A stretch of 50,540 nucleotides of DNA, from contig JACQZQ010000052.1 of assembly GCA_016213785.1 (NCBI GenBank), forward strand, positions 1 through 50,540, in the 5' to 3' direction. Positions 9,048-18,217 of this stretch are shown in pieces (within the stretch, counting starts at the first letter, position 1; each line of letters begins with the position of its first letter). Source of the DNA: Acidobacteriota bacterium (GTDB taxonomy: Bacteria; Acidobacteriota; Blastocatellia; Chloracidobacteriales; JADJPF01). Made by a program: the position numbers and the translations under genes. The notes beneath the pieces were generated by a model. It did not search any database. It was not told the DNA's origin and was given only the letters and a program-made list of their open reading frames with translations.

Positions 9048-9839
9048 ATGCGTTTTAATGTTCTTGCAAGTGGTAGTAGTGGAAATTCTACATTAATTAG
9101 CACAGGAAAAACATCTGTGTTAATCGATTGTGGGCTTTCTGCACGCGAGCTTGCAAAACGCCTTGAATCTGTTGGCTCAAGTGTTGATAAACTTGATGCA
9201 ATTCTTATTACCCATGAACACAGTGATCATATTCGTGGGCTTAAAACGCTAATTAAAAACCCTAGTATCAGAATTTATATCTCACCTATAGCACTTAAGT
9301 CTTCTATATTAAAAGACTCGTTTAATCTTAATTTAGGAGAACCCTTAAAAGCAGGTCAAGCGTTTGAAATAGGGGATTTAACAATCTTTCCAATTAAAAC
9401 TCCTCATGATAGCGTAGATCCACTAGTATTTAGGATTGAAAACTGTGGGGTTAAAATGGCTGTGGTTACAGACCTTGGTTATATTCCTAGCTCTGTTGCT
9501 TATGAATTAAAAGGGTGTGATGCTTTAGTTTTAGAAGCAAACCATGAAATTGATATGCTAAGAGTCTCATCCTATCCTTGGGCGACTAAACAAAGGATTT
9601 TAAGCCAAGTTGGGCATCTTTCTAATAAAGAAATGGCTAGGTTTTTACAAGAAGATTTTGATGGAAAGGCTAATTATTTAGTTCTTGCACATTTAAGCGA
9701 ACAAAATAATCATCCAGAAATAGCTAGGCTTGCTGCTTTAGAAGCATTATCTTCTCAAACACCACTTTTTGCTACATTAAATGAGCAAAAGGTGTCTATA
9801 GCTAAAGCCGGTTCGCCGCTTGGATGGATTGATTTATAA
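9048..9839 (+). CDS. MBL-fold metallo-hydrolase, WalJ/YycJ type
   Basis: The 263-residue protein starts with the YycJ-type opening RFNVLASGSSGNSTLI, and has the metallo-beta-lactamase motif THEHSDH at residues 55-61, further His ligands in TPHDS and a late VGHLS/LAHLSEQNN segment. YycJ/WalJ proteins are predicted 5'-3' DNA exonucleases connected with repair and, in Firmicutes, with the WalRK operon; no two-component genes are present here. The gene is 21 bases after the M16 peptidase gene and is probably co-transcribed with it. A weak hairpin at 9870-9891 separates it from purB. Confidence 0.88.
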   Translation: MRFNVLASGSSGNSTLISTGKTSVLIDCGLSARELAKRLESVGSSVDKLDAILITHEHSDHIRGLKTLIKNPSIRIYISPIALKSSILKDSFNLNLGEPLKAGQAFEIGDLTIFPIKTPHDSVDPLVFRIENCGVKMAVVTDLGYIPSSVAYELKGCDALVLEANHEIDMLRVSSYPWATKQRILSQVGHLSNKEMARFLQEDFDGKANYLVLAHLSEQNNHPEIARLAALEALSSQTPLFATLNEQKVSIAKAGSPLGWIDL

Positions 9840-9869
9840 GTTTTAAGATTTGTATTATCAATAGTTTAT

Positions 9870-9891
9870 AGCACTAATAGATTTTAGTGCT
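9870..9891 (+). terminator. Weak hairpin between the WalJ-like gene and purB
   Basis: AGCACTAA / TTAGTGCT form an 8-bp stem around a 6-base loop, followed only by TATTTAG. It may be a partial terminator, so the purine genes may be transcribed both from upstream and from their own promoter. Confidence 0.4.
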
Positions 9892-9914
9892 TATTTAGTA
9901 AGAGGATTTTTCTA

Positions 9915-11210
9915 ATGATTCCGCGTTATACTTTAGCTCAAATGGGAGCAATTTGGACTGAAGAAAATAGATTTCGTAAATGGTTAGATGTTGAATTAGC
10001 TGTTTGTGAAGTTCACGCTCAAATGGGAACAATTCCAGAATCAGCACTTTCTATAATTAAACAAAAAGCTAATTTTGATGTTAAAAGAATTGCTGAAATT
10101 GAAGAAATTACTAAACACGATGTAATTGCATTTACAACTTCTCTAGCCGAATTTGTTGGCCCAGAATCTCGCTATATCCACTTTGGCCTTACTTCTTCTG
10201 ATGTTGTTGATACAGCTAACGCTCTACTACTTAGAGACGCTCTAGATTTAATTATTAGTCAAGCAACTAAATTAAGTAATACCTTACGTAAACGTGCGCT
10301 TGAGTTTAAGAATACAGTAATGATTGGCCGCACTCATGGAATTCATGCCGAGCCAACCACTTTTGGTTTAGTTTTAGCGCTTTACTATGCTGAAAATGAG
10401 CGGAATATTCTTCGCTTAGAAAGAGCAAAAGAAGCCATTAGCGTTGGGAAAATCTCTGGTGCAGTAGGAACATTTGCTCATCTTGACCCTGAGGTAGAAG
10501 AAAAAGTCTGTCAAATTCTAGGCTTAAAAGCTGCTCCTGTTTCTACTCAGGTAATTCAGCGGGATAGATATGCAGAAGTCCTATCAACACTAGCAATTAT
10601 TACTGCTAGCTTAGAGAAAATAGCTTTAGAAATTCGTCACTTACAACGTACTGAAGTCCGTGAAGCACAAGAACATTTTGGTAGCGGTCAAAAAGGCTCA
10701 TCAGCAATGCCTCATAAACGTAACCCTATTGTTTCTGAACAAATTTGTGGGCTATCAAGAATTGTGAGAGCTAATGCTCAAGCAGCATTTGAAAATATTG
10801 CCCTTTGGCATGAAAGAGATATTTCTCATTCTTCAGTAGAAAGAATTATTCTAGCTGATAGCTGTATTTTAACTGACTACCTTTTAGATAAAACTAATAA
10901 ATTAATCAATAAGTTAATAGTTTATCCTGAACAAATGAAGAAAAATTTAGAGCTAATGCATGGAGTTATTTTTTCTGGACAACTTCTTTTAGAACTCGCT
11001 AAACGGGGTGTCACTAGAGAAGATGCCTATAGAATGGTACAAAATAACGCTATGAGAGTTTGGGATGAAAAAGTAAATTTCAAAGACCTGATTTTAGTAG
11101 ATCCAGAAATCTCTAAATTAATGTCTCCAAAAGAGATAGAAGATGTTTTTGACCTAAAAGTCCAACTCCGTAATATTGAAAAAATATTTAACCGTGTCTT
11201 TGGAAAATAA
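9915..11210 (+). CDS. purB: Adenylosuccinate lyase
   Basis: PurB performs two fumarate-releasing steps: SAICAR to AICAR in purine synthesis and adenylosuccinate to AMP. The 431-residue protein matches the family length and has the fumarase/aspartase superfamily signature GSSAMPHKRNP near 260-270, containing the mobile catalytic Ser loop. It also has TSSDVVDTANALLL near 95 and the GRTHGIHAEPTTFG segment near 138 with the general-acid His. The start at 9915 follows AGAGGA. purS follows 50 bases downstream and then purQ, the common bacterial grouping purB-purS-purQ, so the three probably form one operon. Confidence 0.97.
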   Translation: MIPRYTLAQMGAIWTEENRFRKWLDVELAVCEVHAQMGTIPESALSIIKQKANFDVKRIAEIEEITKHDVIAFTTSLAEFVGPESRYIHFGLTSSDVVDTANALLLRDALDLIISQATKLSNTLRKRALEFKNTVMIGRTHGIHAEPTTFGLVLALYYAENERNILRLERAKEAISVGKISGAVGTFAHLDPEVEEKVCQILGLKAAPVSTQVIQRDRYAEVLSTLAIITASLEKIALEIRHLQRTEVREAQEHFGSGQKGSSAMPHKRNPIVSEQICGLSRIVRANAQAAFENIALWHERDISHSSVERIILADSCILTDYLLDKTNKLINKLIVYPEQMKKNLELMHGVIFSGQLLLELAKRGVTREDAYRMVQNNAMRVWDEKVNFKDLILVDPEISKLMSPKEIEDVFDLKVQLRNIEKIFNRVFGK

Positions 11211-11260
11211 ATATTATTCTAGGATTTATTCTAGGGAATCATAGGAGGCTTTAACTTTTA

Positions 11261-11506
11261 ATGAAAGCAAAAGTATATGTAACATTAAAACCTAGTGTGC
11301 TTGACCCTCAAGGTAAAGCTATTCACCAAGCAATAAAAACCATTGGCTACCCTTCAGTTGCCGATATACGCCAAGGAAAATACTTTGAACTTAATATAAA
11401 AGAAGGTCTTTCTGAAGAAGATGCCCGCCAAGAAATACAGCACCTTGCCCATTCAGTTCTAGCTAATCCTGTAATTGAAGACTACAAAATAGAAATAGAA
11501 AAATAA
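11261..11506 (+). CDS. purS: FGAM synthase subunit PurS
   Basis: The 81-residue protein is the small subunit of the three-part phosphoribosylformylglycinamidine synthase (PurS-PurQ-PurL) and bridges glutaminase and synthetase. It shows the expected KVYVTLKPSVLDPQGKAIHQAI start, a GY-SV-DIRQGKYFEL core and ANPVIEDYKIEIE end. An AGGAGG lies 13 bases before the ATG. It sits between purB and purQ. The PurL subunit it needs is not encoded in this window. Confidence 0.95.
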   Translation: MKAKVYVTLKPSVLDPQGKAIHQAIKTIGYPSVADIRQGKYFELNIKEGLSEEDARQEIQHLAHSVLANPVIEDYKIEIEK

Positions 11507-11564
11507 TTTTGGAAAAACTTGTCTGTTTTAATTCTCAAAAAATTATGTTTTAGGAGAAAAATTA

Positions 11565-12275
11565 ATGAAATTTGGAGTAGTAGTTTTTCCTGGATCTAAT
11601 TGTGACCATGATACTTATCATGTAATTAGTAAAATTGTAGGACAACCTGTTCAATTTATTTGGCATAAATCTATCTCAATAGACGATTGCGATGTAGTTA
11701 TTTTACCTGGTGGATTTTCTTATGGTGATTATTTAAGATGTGGAGCATTAGCTAGCCTTTCACCTATTATGCAAACAATAAAAGTGTTTGCTAGTCGTGG
11801 AGGCTTAATATTAGGTATTTGTAATGGTTTTCAAATTTTATGCGAAGCAGGCTTATTACCTGGAACCCTACTAAGAAACCAAAACCTTAAATTTATATGT
11901 GATTACACCAGAATAAGAGTAGAAAATAGTTCAGGAGCTTTTGTTAATTCTTATAAAACAGGACAACTATTAAATTTACCTATTGCTCATGGAGAGGGAA
12001 ACTATTTTTGTAGTTATGAAGACCTTGCAATGTTAAAAGAAAACGATTGTGTTTTATTTAGATATTGTGATGAAAATGGAAATATAAATCCTAGTGTTAA
12101 CCCAAATGGGTCAATAGAAAATATTGCTGGTATTACAAATAAAGAAAAAAATATACTAGGGATGATGCCTCATCCTGAAAGAGCATCAGAAGAAATTTTA
12201 GGTAGCGCCGATGGTCGGGCTATTTTTCATTCATTAAATATTTATATGGCAGAAGTAGAAAAAAAGCGCCGCTAA
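11565..12275 (+). CDS. purQ: FGAM synthase glutaminase subunit PurQ
   Basis: PurQ is the class I glutamine amidotransferase that supplies ammonia to PurL. In its 236 residues, FPGSNCDHD near residue 10 is typical of Pur[14 protein letters not shown] follows, and the nucleophile elbow GICNGFQIL near 86 carries the catalytic Cys. The His-Glu pair is in MMPHPERA near 203. AGGAGA precedes the start. The gene ends 20 bases from the end of a convergent gene with no clear terminator between, and no purL follows, so the complex depends on a purL elsewhere. Confidence 0.96.
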   Translation: MKFGVVVFPGSNCDHDTYHVISKIVGQPVQFIWHKSISIDDCDVVILPGGFSYGDYLRCGALASLSPIMQTIKVFASRGGLILGICNGFQILCEAGLLPGTLLRNQNLKFICDYTRIRVENSSGAFVNSYKTGQLLNLPIAHGEGNYFCSYEDLAMLKENDCVLFRYCDENGNINPSVNPNGSIENIAGITNKEKNILGMMPHPERASEEILGSADGRAIFHSLNIYMAEVEKKRR

Positions 12276-12295
12276 TTTAGCTAATAAATTAACGA

Positions 12296-12904
12296 TTATT
12301 TTTTTCCTGCTAATAATTTTAACTTATTAGCACTAGATTCTATTTCTTGTAAGTTTTGTTCTGTTAGATCGATTTGGCTAGCATCAACACTACCAATAGT
12401 TTGTGCTTTTTTTACTTGTTCAACTAAATCATTTAACTTAGTTGCTAATTCACGAATTTGTCCTATTTTCTCTTCATTTGATGAAGGAATTTCTACAGAA
12501 TTATTTGAATCTTTTTTTCCCTTTAAGTCTAGGTTTTTTCTTAAATCTTTAGATGCATTTGCTACTTTATTAGCTAAACTAGCTGCATCCTTAAAACGTT
12601 TCTCATCAAGACTTGAACTTAAAAAGAATAGTTTTTCATTATTTTCTTGTAATTTTTGTAAATTACGTAAGATTTCTTCACGTCTAAATCTTTCTGTATC
12701 TTCTTTAGTATCTCCAAACTCACGCATTCTATCAAGTAAATGCAAAGCATTTTCTCGACTAGCCATATCATTTACACGTTGTCTTTCTAAATCTCGTTCT
12801 CGGCTTCTATCCTCATTTTTAAGCCTTGGTTTTTCCTGAGCATAGGTTGCTGCTACGACTAAACAAACAATTAAGATAACCTTCAACCCTTTATAGAACC
12901 TCAT
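12296..12904 (-). CDS. Small secreted coiled protein, paralogue of its neighbour
   Basis: I do not recognise this 202-residue protein. It has a clear signal peptide (MRFYKGLKVILIVCLVVAATYAQ) and a strongly charged helical remainder with no cysteines in the mature part. AGGAGG precedes the start. The segment FKDAASLANKVANASKDLRK and the C-terminal helix (LATKLNDLVEQVKKAQT) align by eye with the neighbouring protein at 12950-13567 (IAKMADKVAKCSKRLRE; LAENIDQLIEQINISQA), so the two arose by tandem duplication. It follows the paralogue by 45 bases on the same strand, probably in one transcript. A periplasmic, helical-bundle role is likely, but the function is unknown. Confidence 0.75.
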   Translation of the reverse strand: MRFYKGLKVILIVCLVVAATYAQEKPRLKNEDRSRERDLERQRVNDMASRENALHLLDRMREFGDTKEDTERFRREEILRNLQKLQENNEKLFFLSSSLDEKRFKDAASLANKVANASKDLRKNLDLKGKKDSNNSVEIPSSNEEKIGQIRELATKLNDLVEQVKKAQTIGSVDASQIDLTEQNLQEIESSANKLKLLAGKK

Positions 12905-12949
12905 AGTCCCTCCTAACGATTAAATATATTATTAAAATTTGTTAAATAT

Positions 12950-13567
12950 TTAGTCTTTATTTTTTGCAACGTCTTTAGCACTGGTAGCATGTGTTTCTAA
13001 AGCCGTTAGATGCCTAGCTAAAACCTTAAGTTTTACCTCGCTAGCACTTCTTGTAGCTTGAGAAATATTAATTTGTTCTATTAGTTGGTCAATATTTTCA
13101 GCAAGTTTAACTAAGTATTGACTGCGAGTATCATTAGAAGATCTTTCTAAAGGATTAATTGTTACCTTAAAATCCTCTAGAGCAAGGTCTTCACGCAAGC
13201 GTTTAGAACATTTAGCGACTTTATCTGCCATTTTAGCTATTTCTTTTGCTTCAACTCTGTCAGTAACTATATGTGCTTCATTTTTAACAATTTGTAAGAA
13301 AGCTAATGTAGCTTCATTAAGTTCTGTCATGTCTTTTTTTATTCTTAACTGTCTAACTACTATTGGGTCAACTTCCTCATTAGGATTATTTCCCATCATT
13401 TCAATTACACGCAGTTCTCTTTGTTGTTCAGCAATTGAGCGTCTTTCAGCCTCATTACGGCCTGCCCCAGTAGGCATACCACCTCTAGGTCTTTGTTGTG
13501 CACATATTGGTAGAACAAGTCCAAATAGAAGTAAAATAGCAAATAAAGAATATTTACTTAATCTCAT
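12950..13567 (-). CDS. Small secreted coiled protein, first of a paralogous pair
   Basis: The 205-residue protein has a signal peptide (MRLSKYSLFAILLLFGLVLPICAQ), a short Pro/Arg/Gly-rich linker (QRPRGGMPTGAGRNE) and a helical, charged body. It is a diverged copy of the gene just downstream: both share the middle ...KVAxxSKxLRxxL... helix and the ...LxxLIEQxxxxQ... helix. AGGAG lies before the ATG. The pair is probably an operon that starts here and ends against purQ. I see no known domain; the neighbouring TonB-dependent receptor gene is on the same strand but separated by a strong terminator. Confidence 0.75.
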   Translation of the reverse strand: MRLSKYSLFAILLLFGLVLPICAQQRPRGGMPTGAGRNEAERRSIAEQQRELRVIEMMGNNPNEEVDPIVVRQLRIKKDMTELNEATLAFLQIVKNEAHIVTDRVEAKEIAKMADKVAKCSKRLREDLALEDFKVTINPLERSSNDTRSQYLVKLAENIDQLIEQINISQATRSASEVKLKVLARHLTALETHATSAKDVAKNKD

Positions 13568-13663
13568 ACCTGGCTCCTAGGTTTTGTTGGATGAAATTTT
13601 GTGGTGTGGGTTTATTTTGGCACTCTTACCACTGATATGCAATGGTAAATAATAGTATTTAGG

Positions 13664-13694
13664 AAAAAAATAACCCAGCGATTGCTGGGTTATT
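13664..13694 (-). terminator. Intrinsic terminator of the TonB-dependent receptor gene
   Basis: An 11-bp perfect stem (AATAACCCAGC / GCTGGGTTATT) with a GATT loop is followed on the minus strand by a T-run of about seven bases. It begins 27 bases beyond the receptor stop codon. This is a textbook rho-independent terminator. Confidence 0.9.
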
Positions 13695-13720
13695 TTGAAA
13701 AAGCACTATTTTGGTAAAAA

Positions 13721-16700
13721 CTAGAAGGTTAGTTTCAAACCAAATTGAATGGTACGACGACCAGAATCATTAAAGCTTGTATCACCAAAACCTACACCAG
13801 CATCATCAACAAATACATCTGGTGTTCCAAGATTTGCATGGTTAAATACATTAAAGAACTCTGCACGGAATTGGAGGTTCATTCTTTCGCTGATCTTTGT
13901 ATTCTTGAATATAGCAAAATTGCCTAAAAATACATCGTCACCTTTAACAGAGTTACGAGCTACGTTTCCATAAGGATTTCCAAATAATTGAGCAGTAAAC
14001 GCTGTGTTAGCAATAAATCTTACTTGATCTAAAGTAACAGGAACGCCTGGTGAATTTGGAGAATTATTAAAGGAATTAAGTAGATAGAAACCTGTTGGTG
14101 AAGGAGTATTTGTAAATCCAAATACATTGATAGCTGTATCATTATCAATAGCTACTGAAGTTACAGGAGCATTTGGATTGCCTAAGAATGGGCGAACAAG
14201 TTCTACACCACTGCTAAAGTTAGCAGCAAATAAAGCATCACTATATGGTGTGCCAAAGAAAATTTGGCTAGGTGTATAACCTTGAGCAGTGTTGGTACGG
14301 AAAGTACCAGAAACTTCATAACCACCTAATAATTTTTCGGCTAACTTATTACCACGTAAAGCTGGAAGTAGAGGAATTCCATAAATAAAGTTGGTAGAGA
14401 AAACATGACGGAAGTCATAAGCGCCTAAGGAACGCTCACCACCACGTGTATCAAATGGATCTTGTGAGAATGCAAGTGTTCCACCACCGCCAAGTGTACC
14501 AAAAATTTCTGAAGCATTATCAATTTGCTTAGAGTAAGCATAAGAGAAGCCAAAAATTAAGCTCTTGATACGGCTATCAAAACGGGTTTGTAATGCATGG
14601 TAAATAGAAGAAGCACCATTAATACGGCTACGAAGTGGGCCGCTATTAGCAATTAAACGCCCATTTGGTGAAGGTCTAACACCTTGAGGTACAAACTTAC
14701 CACCAAAATCATTAAATACTGCACTAAAGTCTGGGTTACCATTAACAGATTGGAATAATCCTATACCGTGAGTTCCAACATAGCGAACTTCGACAATGGT
14801 ATTGTTACCAAACTGACGTTGTACTCCTAAAGAAAATTGCTGAGTATAAGGATTATGGAAATCGCTGGCAACATCAGTTCTAGCAAGTAGACGTGGGTCA
14901 GCAGTGCCTACTGGAATTCTGCTAGCTGCAATATTACGAACGCTTGGGCCTGTTGGGTCAGTTGGAACTAAACCAGCAGAACCAGCAAATGTAGTTAAAA
15001 ATACTACTGGAGAGGCTGTAGCAGAATTTAACAAGATGTTATAGAAAGCTAAGTCATAAGAAATACCATAACCGCCACGAATAACAGTCTTGTTTTCGCC
15101 TAAAAGTTTCTTAGCAAAGTTTAAGCGTGGAGTATAAGCAAAACCAACGCGAGGTGCAAAGTTGTTATTGTCAGTATCAATACCAGGAAATACTCTAGCT
15201 TCAATAGGAAGATTCTTATTGAAAACTGCGGTAGTTGGGTCAGATTCACGTGCAGTTGTGATTTCATTTAAGATATTGATAGGTTGGCCTGTATTTTCAT
15301 AACGAACGCCTAAAGATAGAGTAAAGTTATCTTTAACTTTAAAAACATCTTCAAAATAGTAAGCTTGGTCAAATTCTGTAAAATCAATAGTATTTGGGCC
15401 TACAGCAATTGTTAAGGTGTTAGGATTATTGTTAAAGAATCTTTCTAAAGTGGTAAATCTAAATCTACCATTTTGGTTTGGTAAGAAGCTAGAGAAGGTC
15501 AAACGGCGTTTGAAGTCTAAACCAGCTTTAAAAGTATGTTTACCAACGTTAATAGAGAAGTTATTTAAGAATTGATAGTTATCATTAATACGGCCTTGTG
15601 GTAAGTTTGTAGCAGGGCCAATATCAGTAAAGCCTGTTGGTAAATCAAAGTTTGCAAATGCAGTCCCAGCATCACTAGCAGAAGGAATGTTTGCACCACT
15701 ACCACCACCAAAGAATACTCTTAAACGGCTATAGTTAAAGCGAAATTCATTAGTAGCACGAGGGGAAACTTGATAAATAGCAGTAACACCAAGTTGTTGA
15801 CTACGTGCAGGAATATCACCATTAAATCCACCAAGACCTGTAGTTAAAGCATTAGCTGATTCAGTCTTTTGATAGAGATAACGGCCAAATACTCTAAGTT
15901 TATCGCTAACATTATAGTCTAGACGAGAGGTAAAGAAATTTTCTTCAAAAGGAGTACCAAAACTGGTTTGGGCAGCACCAAATTCTAAAGGTGTTGGTCT
16001 ACCATTAATAGGTACAGTAATTATTCTTGTTGCTACGTCAGGTCTAAGGCTTGCACCAACTGCATTATTAGCAAATGGGAAACCAGCCTTTATTACATTA
16101 GCAATAGCTGGGCTAACAACAGATAATGCTGTTGCAACACCATTTGGAGTTAAGGTTAAGCTATTAGCAGTGCTTTGGAAGAATGCACCTTCAGCTTGAC
16201 GAATACCTTGATAGCTTGTAAAGAAAAAGAGCTTATCTTTAACAATACGACCACCCAAGCTCATATTAAAAGTATTATTGAGTTGGAATGGAGCTTCTTT
16301 TAAGCCAGATGCTCTTTCTTGTACAGTAAGAGTGCTTAAATTTTTACGATCGCGGAAGAAGTAAGAAAGATTACCATGATATTCATTTGAACCGCCTTTG
16401 GTAACGATATTTACAATCGCGCTACCGGCTTGGCCGTATTCAGCAGAAAAATTGTTTGTAACGATTTGGAATTCTTGAACTATATCTGCGTTGTCAACTG
16501 CTACAGCAGGGCCAGCAACAGAAATATCATTATTGTCTTGACCGTCAATACTAAAGTTATTTGAACGGCCACGACCACCATTAGCAGAAATACTAGTACC
16601 ATTGGTGTTACTAAAACCAGCATCACCAGCAGCAACTACGCCTGGGGTTAAAAGTGCGAGTGTATCAACACCACCACCAGCAACAGAGTTTGGAAGGTCT

Positions 16701-17161
16701 GCTACTTTACGAGCATCATAGTTAGCAGAAATTTGGGATGTGTCGCGTTCAATAAGAACTTCACCACCAGAAACTTCTACGATATCAGTTTGTTGACCGA
16801 TTTGTAGGGCGACATCTAAACCAGTGCTAACACCTAGTTTAACGTCTATGTCTGTATTTTCAACTTTCTTAAAACCATCAGCAACTACTGTAACAACATA
16901 ACTGCCTGGTTGGAGGGCAGTAATACGATAAATACCATTTTCATTGGTTGTAGTAGTTACTTCAGCACCAGTTCCTGCATTCTTAGCAACTACTTGAGCG
17001 CCTGGAATTACTGCGCCTTGTTCATCAGTTACTGTTCCTGATAATGTACCTGTTACCTGTTGAGCCATGACTGGAGCAACTGTTCCATCTGGAGCAGTAC
17101 CTCCAAACATAGTTAAGGCCAGCGCTAAAAATAAGGACTTAACTAGTTTCTTTTCTTTCAT
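13721..17161 (-). CDS. Oar-like TonB-dependent receptor with carboxypeptidase-regulatory domain
   Basis: The 1146-residue outer-membrane protein has an N-terminal signal region (MKEKKLVKSLFLALALTMFGG...MAQQ), then a carboxypeptidase-regulatory-like beta-sandwich at ~36-120 (GTLSGTVTDEQGAVIPGAQV...GIYRITALQPGSYVVTV). A plug-like region at ~125-255 follows (SIDGQDNN, FSAEYGQAGSAIVNIVTKGGSNEYHG), then a long beta-barrel closing with a terminal aromatic strand (RRTIQFGLKLTF). This architecture is the Oar/OmpA-related TonB receptor type that is greatly expanded in Acidobacteriota. It imports or displays large substrates, perhaps peptides or glycans; the ligand cannot be told from sequence. GGGAGG precedes the start. 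No TonB box could be assigned. The gene is alone, with its own strong terminator and a long upstream region. Confidence 0.93.
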   Translation of the reverse strand: MKEKKLVKSLFLALALTMFGGTAPDGTVAPVMAQQVTGTLSGTVTDEQGAVIPGAQVVAKNAGTGAEVTTTTNENGIYRITALQPGSYVVTVVADGFKKVENTDIDVKLGVSTGLDVALQIGQQTDIVEVSGGEVLIERDTSQISANYDARKVADLPNSVAGGGVDTLALLTPGVVAAGDAGFSNTNGTSISANGGRGRSNNFSIDGQDNNDISVAGPAVAVDNADIVQEFQIVTNNFSAEYGQAGSAIVNIVTKGGSNEYHGNLSYFFRDRKNLSTLTVQERASGLKEAPFQLNNTFNMSLGGRIVKDKLFFFTSYQGIRQAEGAFFQSTANSLTLTPNGVATALSVVSPAIANVIKAGFPFANNAVGASLRPDVATRIITVPINGRPTPLEFGAAQTSFGTPFEENFFTSRLDYNVSDKLRVFGRYLYQKTESANALTTGLGGFNGDIPARSQQLGVTAIYQVSPRATNEFRFNYSRLRVFFGGGSGANIPSASDAGTAFANFDLPTGFTDIGPATNLPQGRINDNYQFLNNFSINVGKHTFKAGLDFKRRLTFSSFLPNQNGRFRFTTLERFFNNNPNTLTIAVGPNTIDFTEFDQAYYFEDVFKVKDNFTLSLGVRYENTGQPINILNEITTARESDPTTAVFNKNLPIEARVFPGIDTDNNNFAPRVGFAYTPRLNFAKKLLGENKTVIRGGYGISYDLAFYNILLNSATASPVVFLTTFAGSAGLVPTDPTGPSVRNIAASRIPVGTADPRLLARTDVASDFHNPYTQQFSLGVQRQFGNNTIVEVRYVGTHGIGLFQSVNGNPDFSAVFNDFGGKFVPQGVRPSPNGRLIANSGPLRSRINGASSIYHALQTRFDSRIKSLIFGFSYAYSKQIDNASEIFGTLGGGGTLAFSQDPFDTRGGERSLGAYDFRHVFSTNFIYGIPLLPALRGNKLAEKLLGGYEVSGTFRTNTAQGYTPSQIFFGTPYSDALFAANFSSGVELVRPFLGNPNAPVTSVAIDNDTAINVFGFTNTPSPTGFYLLNSFNNSPNSPGVPVTLDQVRFIANTAFTAQLFGNPYGNVARNSVKGDDVFLGNFAIFKNTKISERMNLQFRAEFFNVFNHANLGTPDVFVDDAGVGFGDTSFNDSGRRTIQFGLKLTF

Positions 17162-17605
17162 TTATAAATTCCTCCCTTTTGGATCTAGTTCCCTGTATTT
17201 TTTATGCCCTTTACTTTTAAGAGCGATATTTAGAAATAAGTGTGAAATATATTTTAGCTTATAACTTAATAAGCTATAACTGCGCTCAATTAAAATTAGG
17301 AATTATTTAATTTTGGTTCAAAATTTTAAGAGTTTTGCTAGTTGGAAAATAGGAGAATACTAGCAAAAATATCGATTAAAAAAAATCTCTTTAACCCAAA
17401 TATAATTTAGATAAAATTTTGTTTTTCCTAAAGGCAAATCTAGTGCCAATAACTGATAAATTCAGGCAGAGAGCTAGAATGCTTATAAATAAAGCTTTTA
17501 ACCCAATAAGTTATTTTTCAAGTTTAAGAGTTTTCTAGAAAACGTCAAAAAATTGAATTTTAAATTCAAAAATCTGGAAAAATCTACTTTATTTGTAATA
17601 TAAGG
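17162..17605. other. Long AT-rich upstream region of the receptor gene
   Basis: This 444-base stretch holds no supported gene. It contains an inverted repeat at 17333-17368 and a very AT-rich palindrome near 17553-17569 (TTGAATTT / AAATTCAA) followed by a T-run on the minus strand, a possible weak terminator for the cysteine-cluster gene that ends at 17606. The rest is presumably the promoter and leader of the TonB-dependent receptor gene. Confidence 0.55.
17333..17368. repeat. Inverted repeat upstream of the receptor gene
   Basis: Perfect 10-bp arms TTTTGCTAGT (17333-17342) and ACTAGCAAAA (17359-17368) flank 16 bases. It lies about 170 bases upstream of the receptor start and may be an operator or an RNA hairpin; neither strand has a strong terminator tail. 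Confidence 0.4.
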
Positions 17606-18211
17606 CTAGAAATCTTTTTGCCCTATCAGATCAAAAAAGCTTATAACTTCCTTCCATTTTTCAACAAAAGTCATAGAGTCAAAGTCTTTAGTAACCTCAT
17701 AGAGTAAGGATGAAGTAGAGACATTATAAGAAAGTCTTGCTTGTTTTAAGAACAATGCATATTTAGCATAAAAACCTAAGTTGTCCTTATCCTCTAAGAC
17801 TTCTTGCCAAGCTTTAATAGCCATTTTATGCCAATCAGGTAATGGACTCGCTATCCAACAATATTTATCAAATCCTAAGCTCGTTGCTTTTTTTAAGTCT
17901 ATAACTTGAAAACTATTTATATCTATAACTGGGCGAAAAGGAAAAATCCTACAACAAAATGGCCTTAACTCTCTTGTACAAAAGCAATTAGACTCATCTT
18001 TTCCTTGATATCCTGTAAATAAATAATGTTCTACAATCTGTAAATTATTTAAAGGGCTAATAGTAAAATATTCTTCTTCTCCTGGTAAAAAGTACTTAAT
18101 CGTATTAGGGGTTTTACAACAATATTTATCACATCTTATTCCGCAATCTTCTTCTACTATGTTAAGACTAAGCAAAGAATAGAGGTTTTCAAATTGAGAG
18201 AGTGTAAACAC
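17606..18211 (-). CDS. YkgJ-like cysteine-cluster protein
   Basis: The 201-residue protein has a set of cysteines in the pattern of the YkgJ/UPF0153 family of putative zinc or iron-sulfur binding proteins: EEDCGIRCDKYCC near residues 20-33 and CFCTRELRPFCCRIFPFRP near 75-95. These proteins are widespread but poorly understood. The start is GTG at 18211, with no good ribosome-binding site. It lies only 6 bases after the stop of the coiled-coil gene, so translation is probably coupled to that gene. Confidence 0.7.
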   Translation of the reverse strand: MFTLSQFENLYSLLSLNIVEEDCGIRCDKYCCKTPNTIKYFLPGEEEYFTISPLNNLQIVEHYLFTGYQGKDESNCFCTRELRPFCCRIFPFRPVIDINSFQVIDLKKATSLGFDKYCWIASPLPDWHKMAIKAWQEVLEDKDNLGFYAKYALFLKQARLSYNVSTSSLLYEVTKDFDSMTFVEKWKEVISFFDLIGQKDF

Positions 18212-18217
18212 AATATA

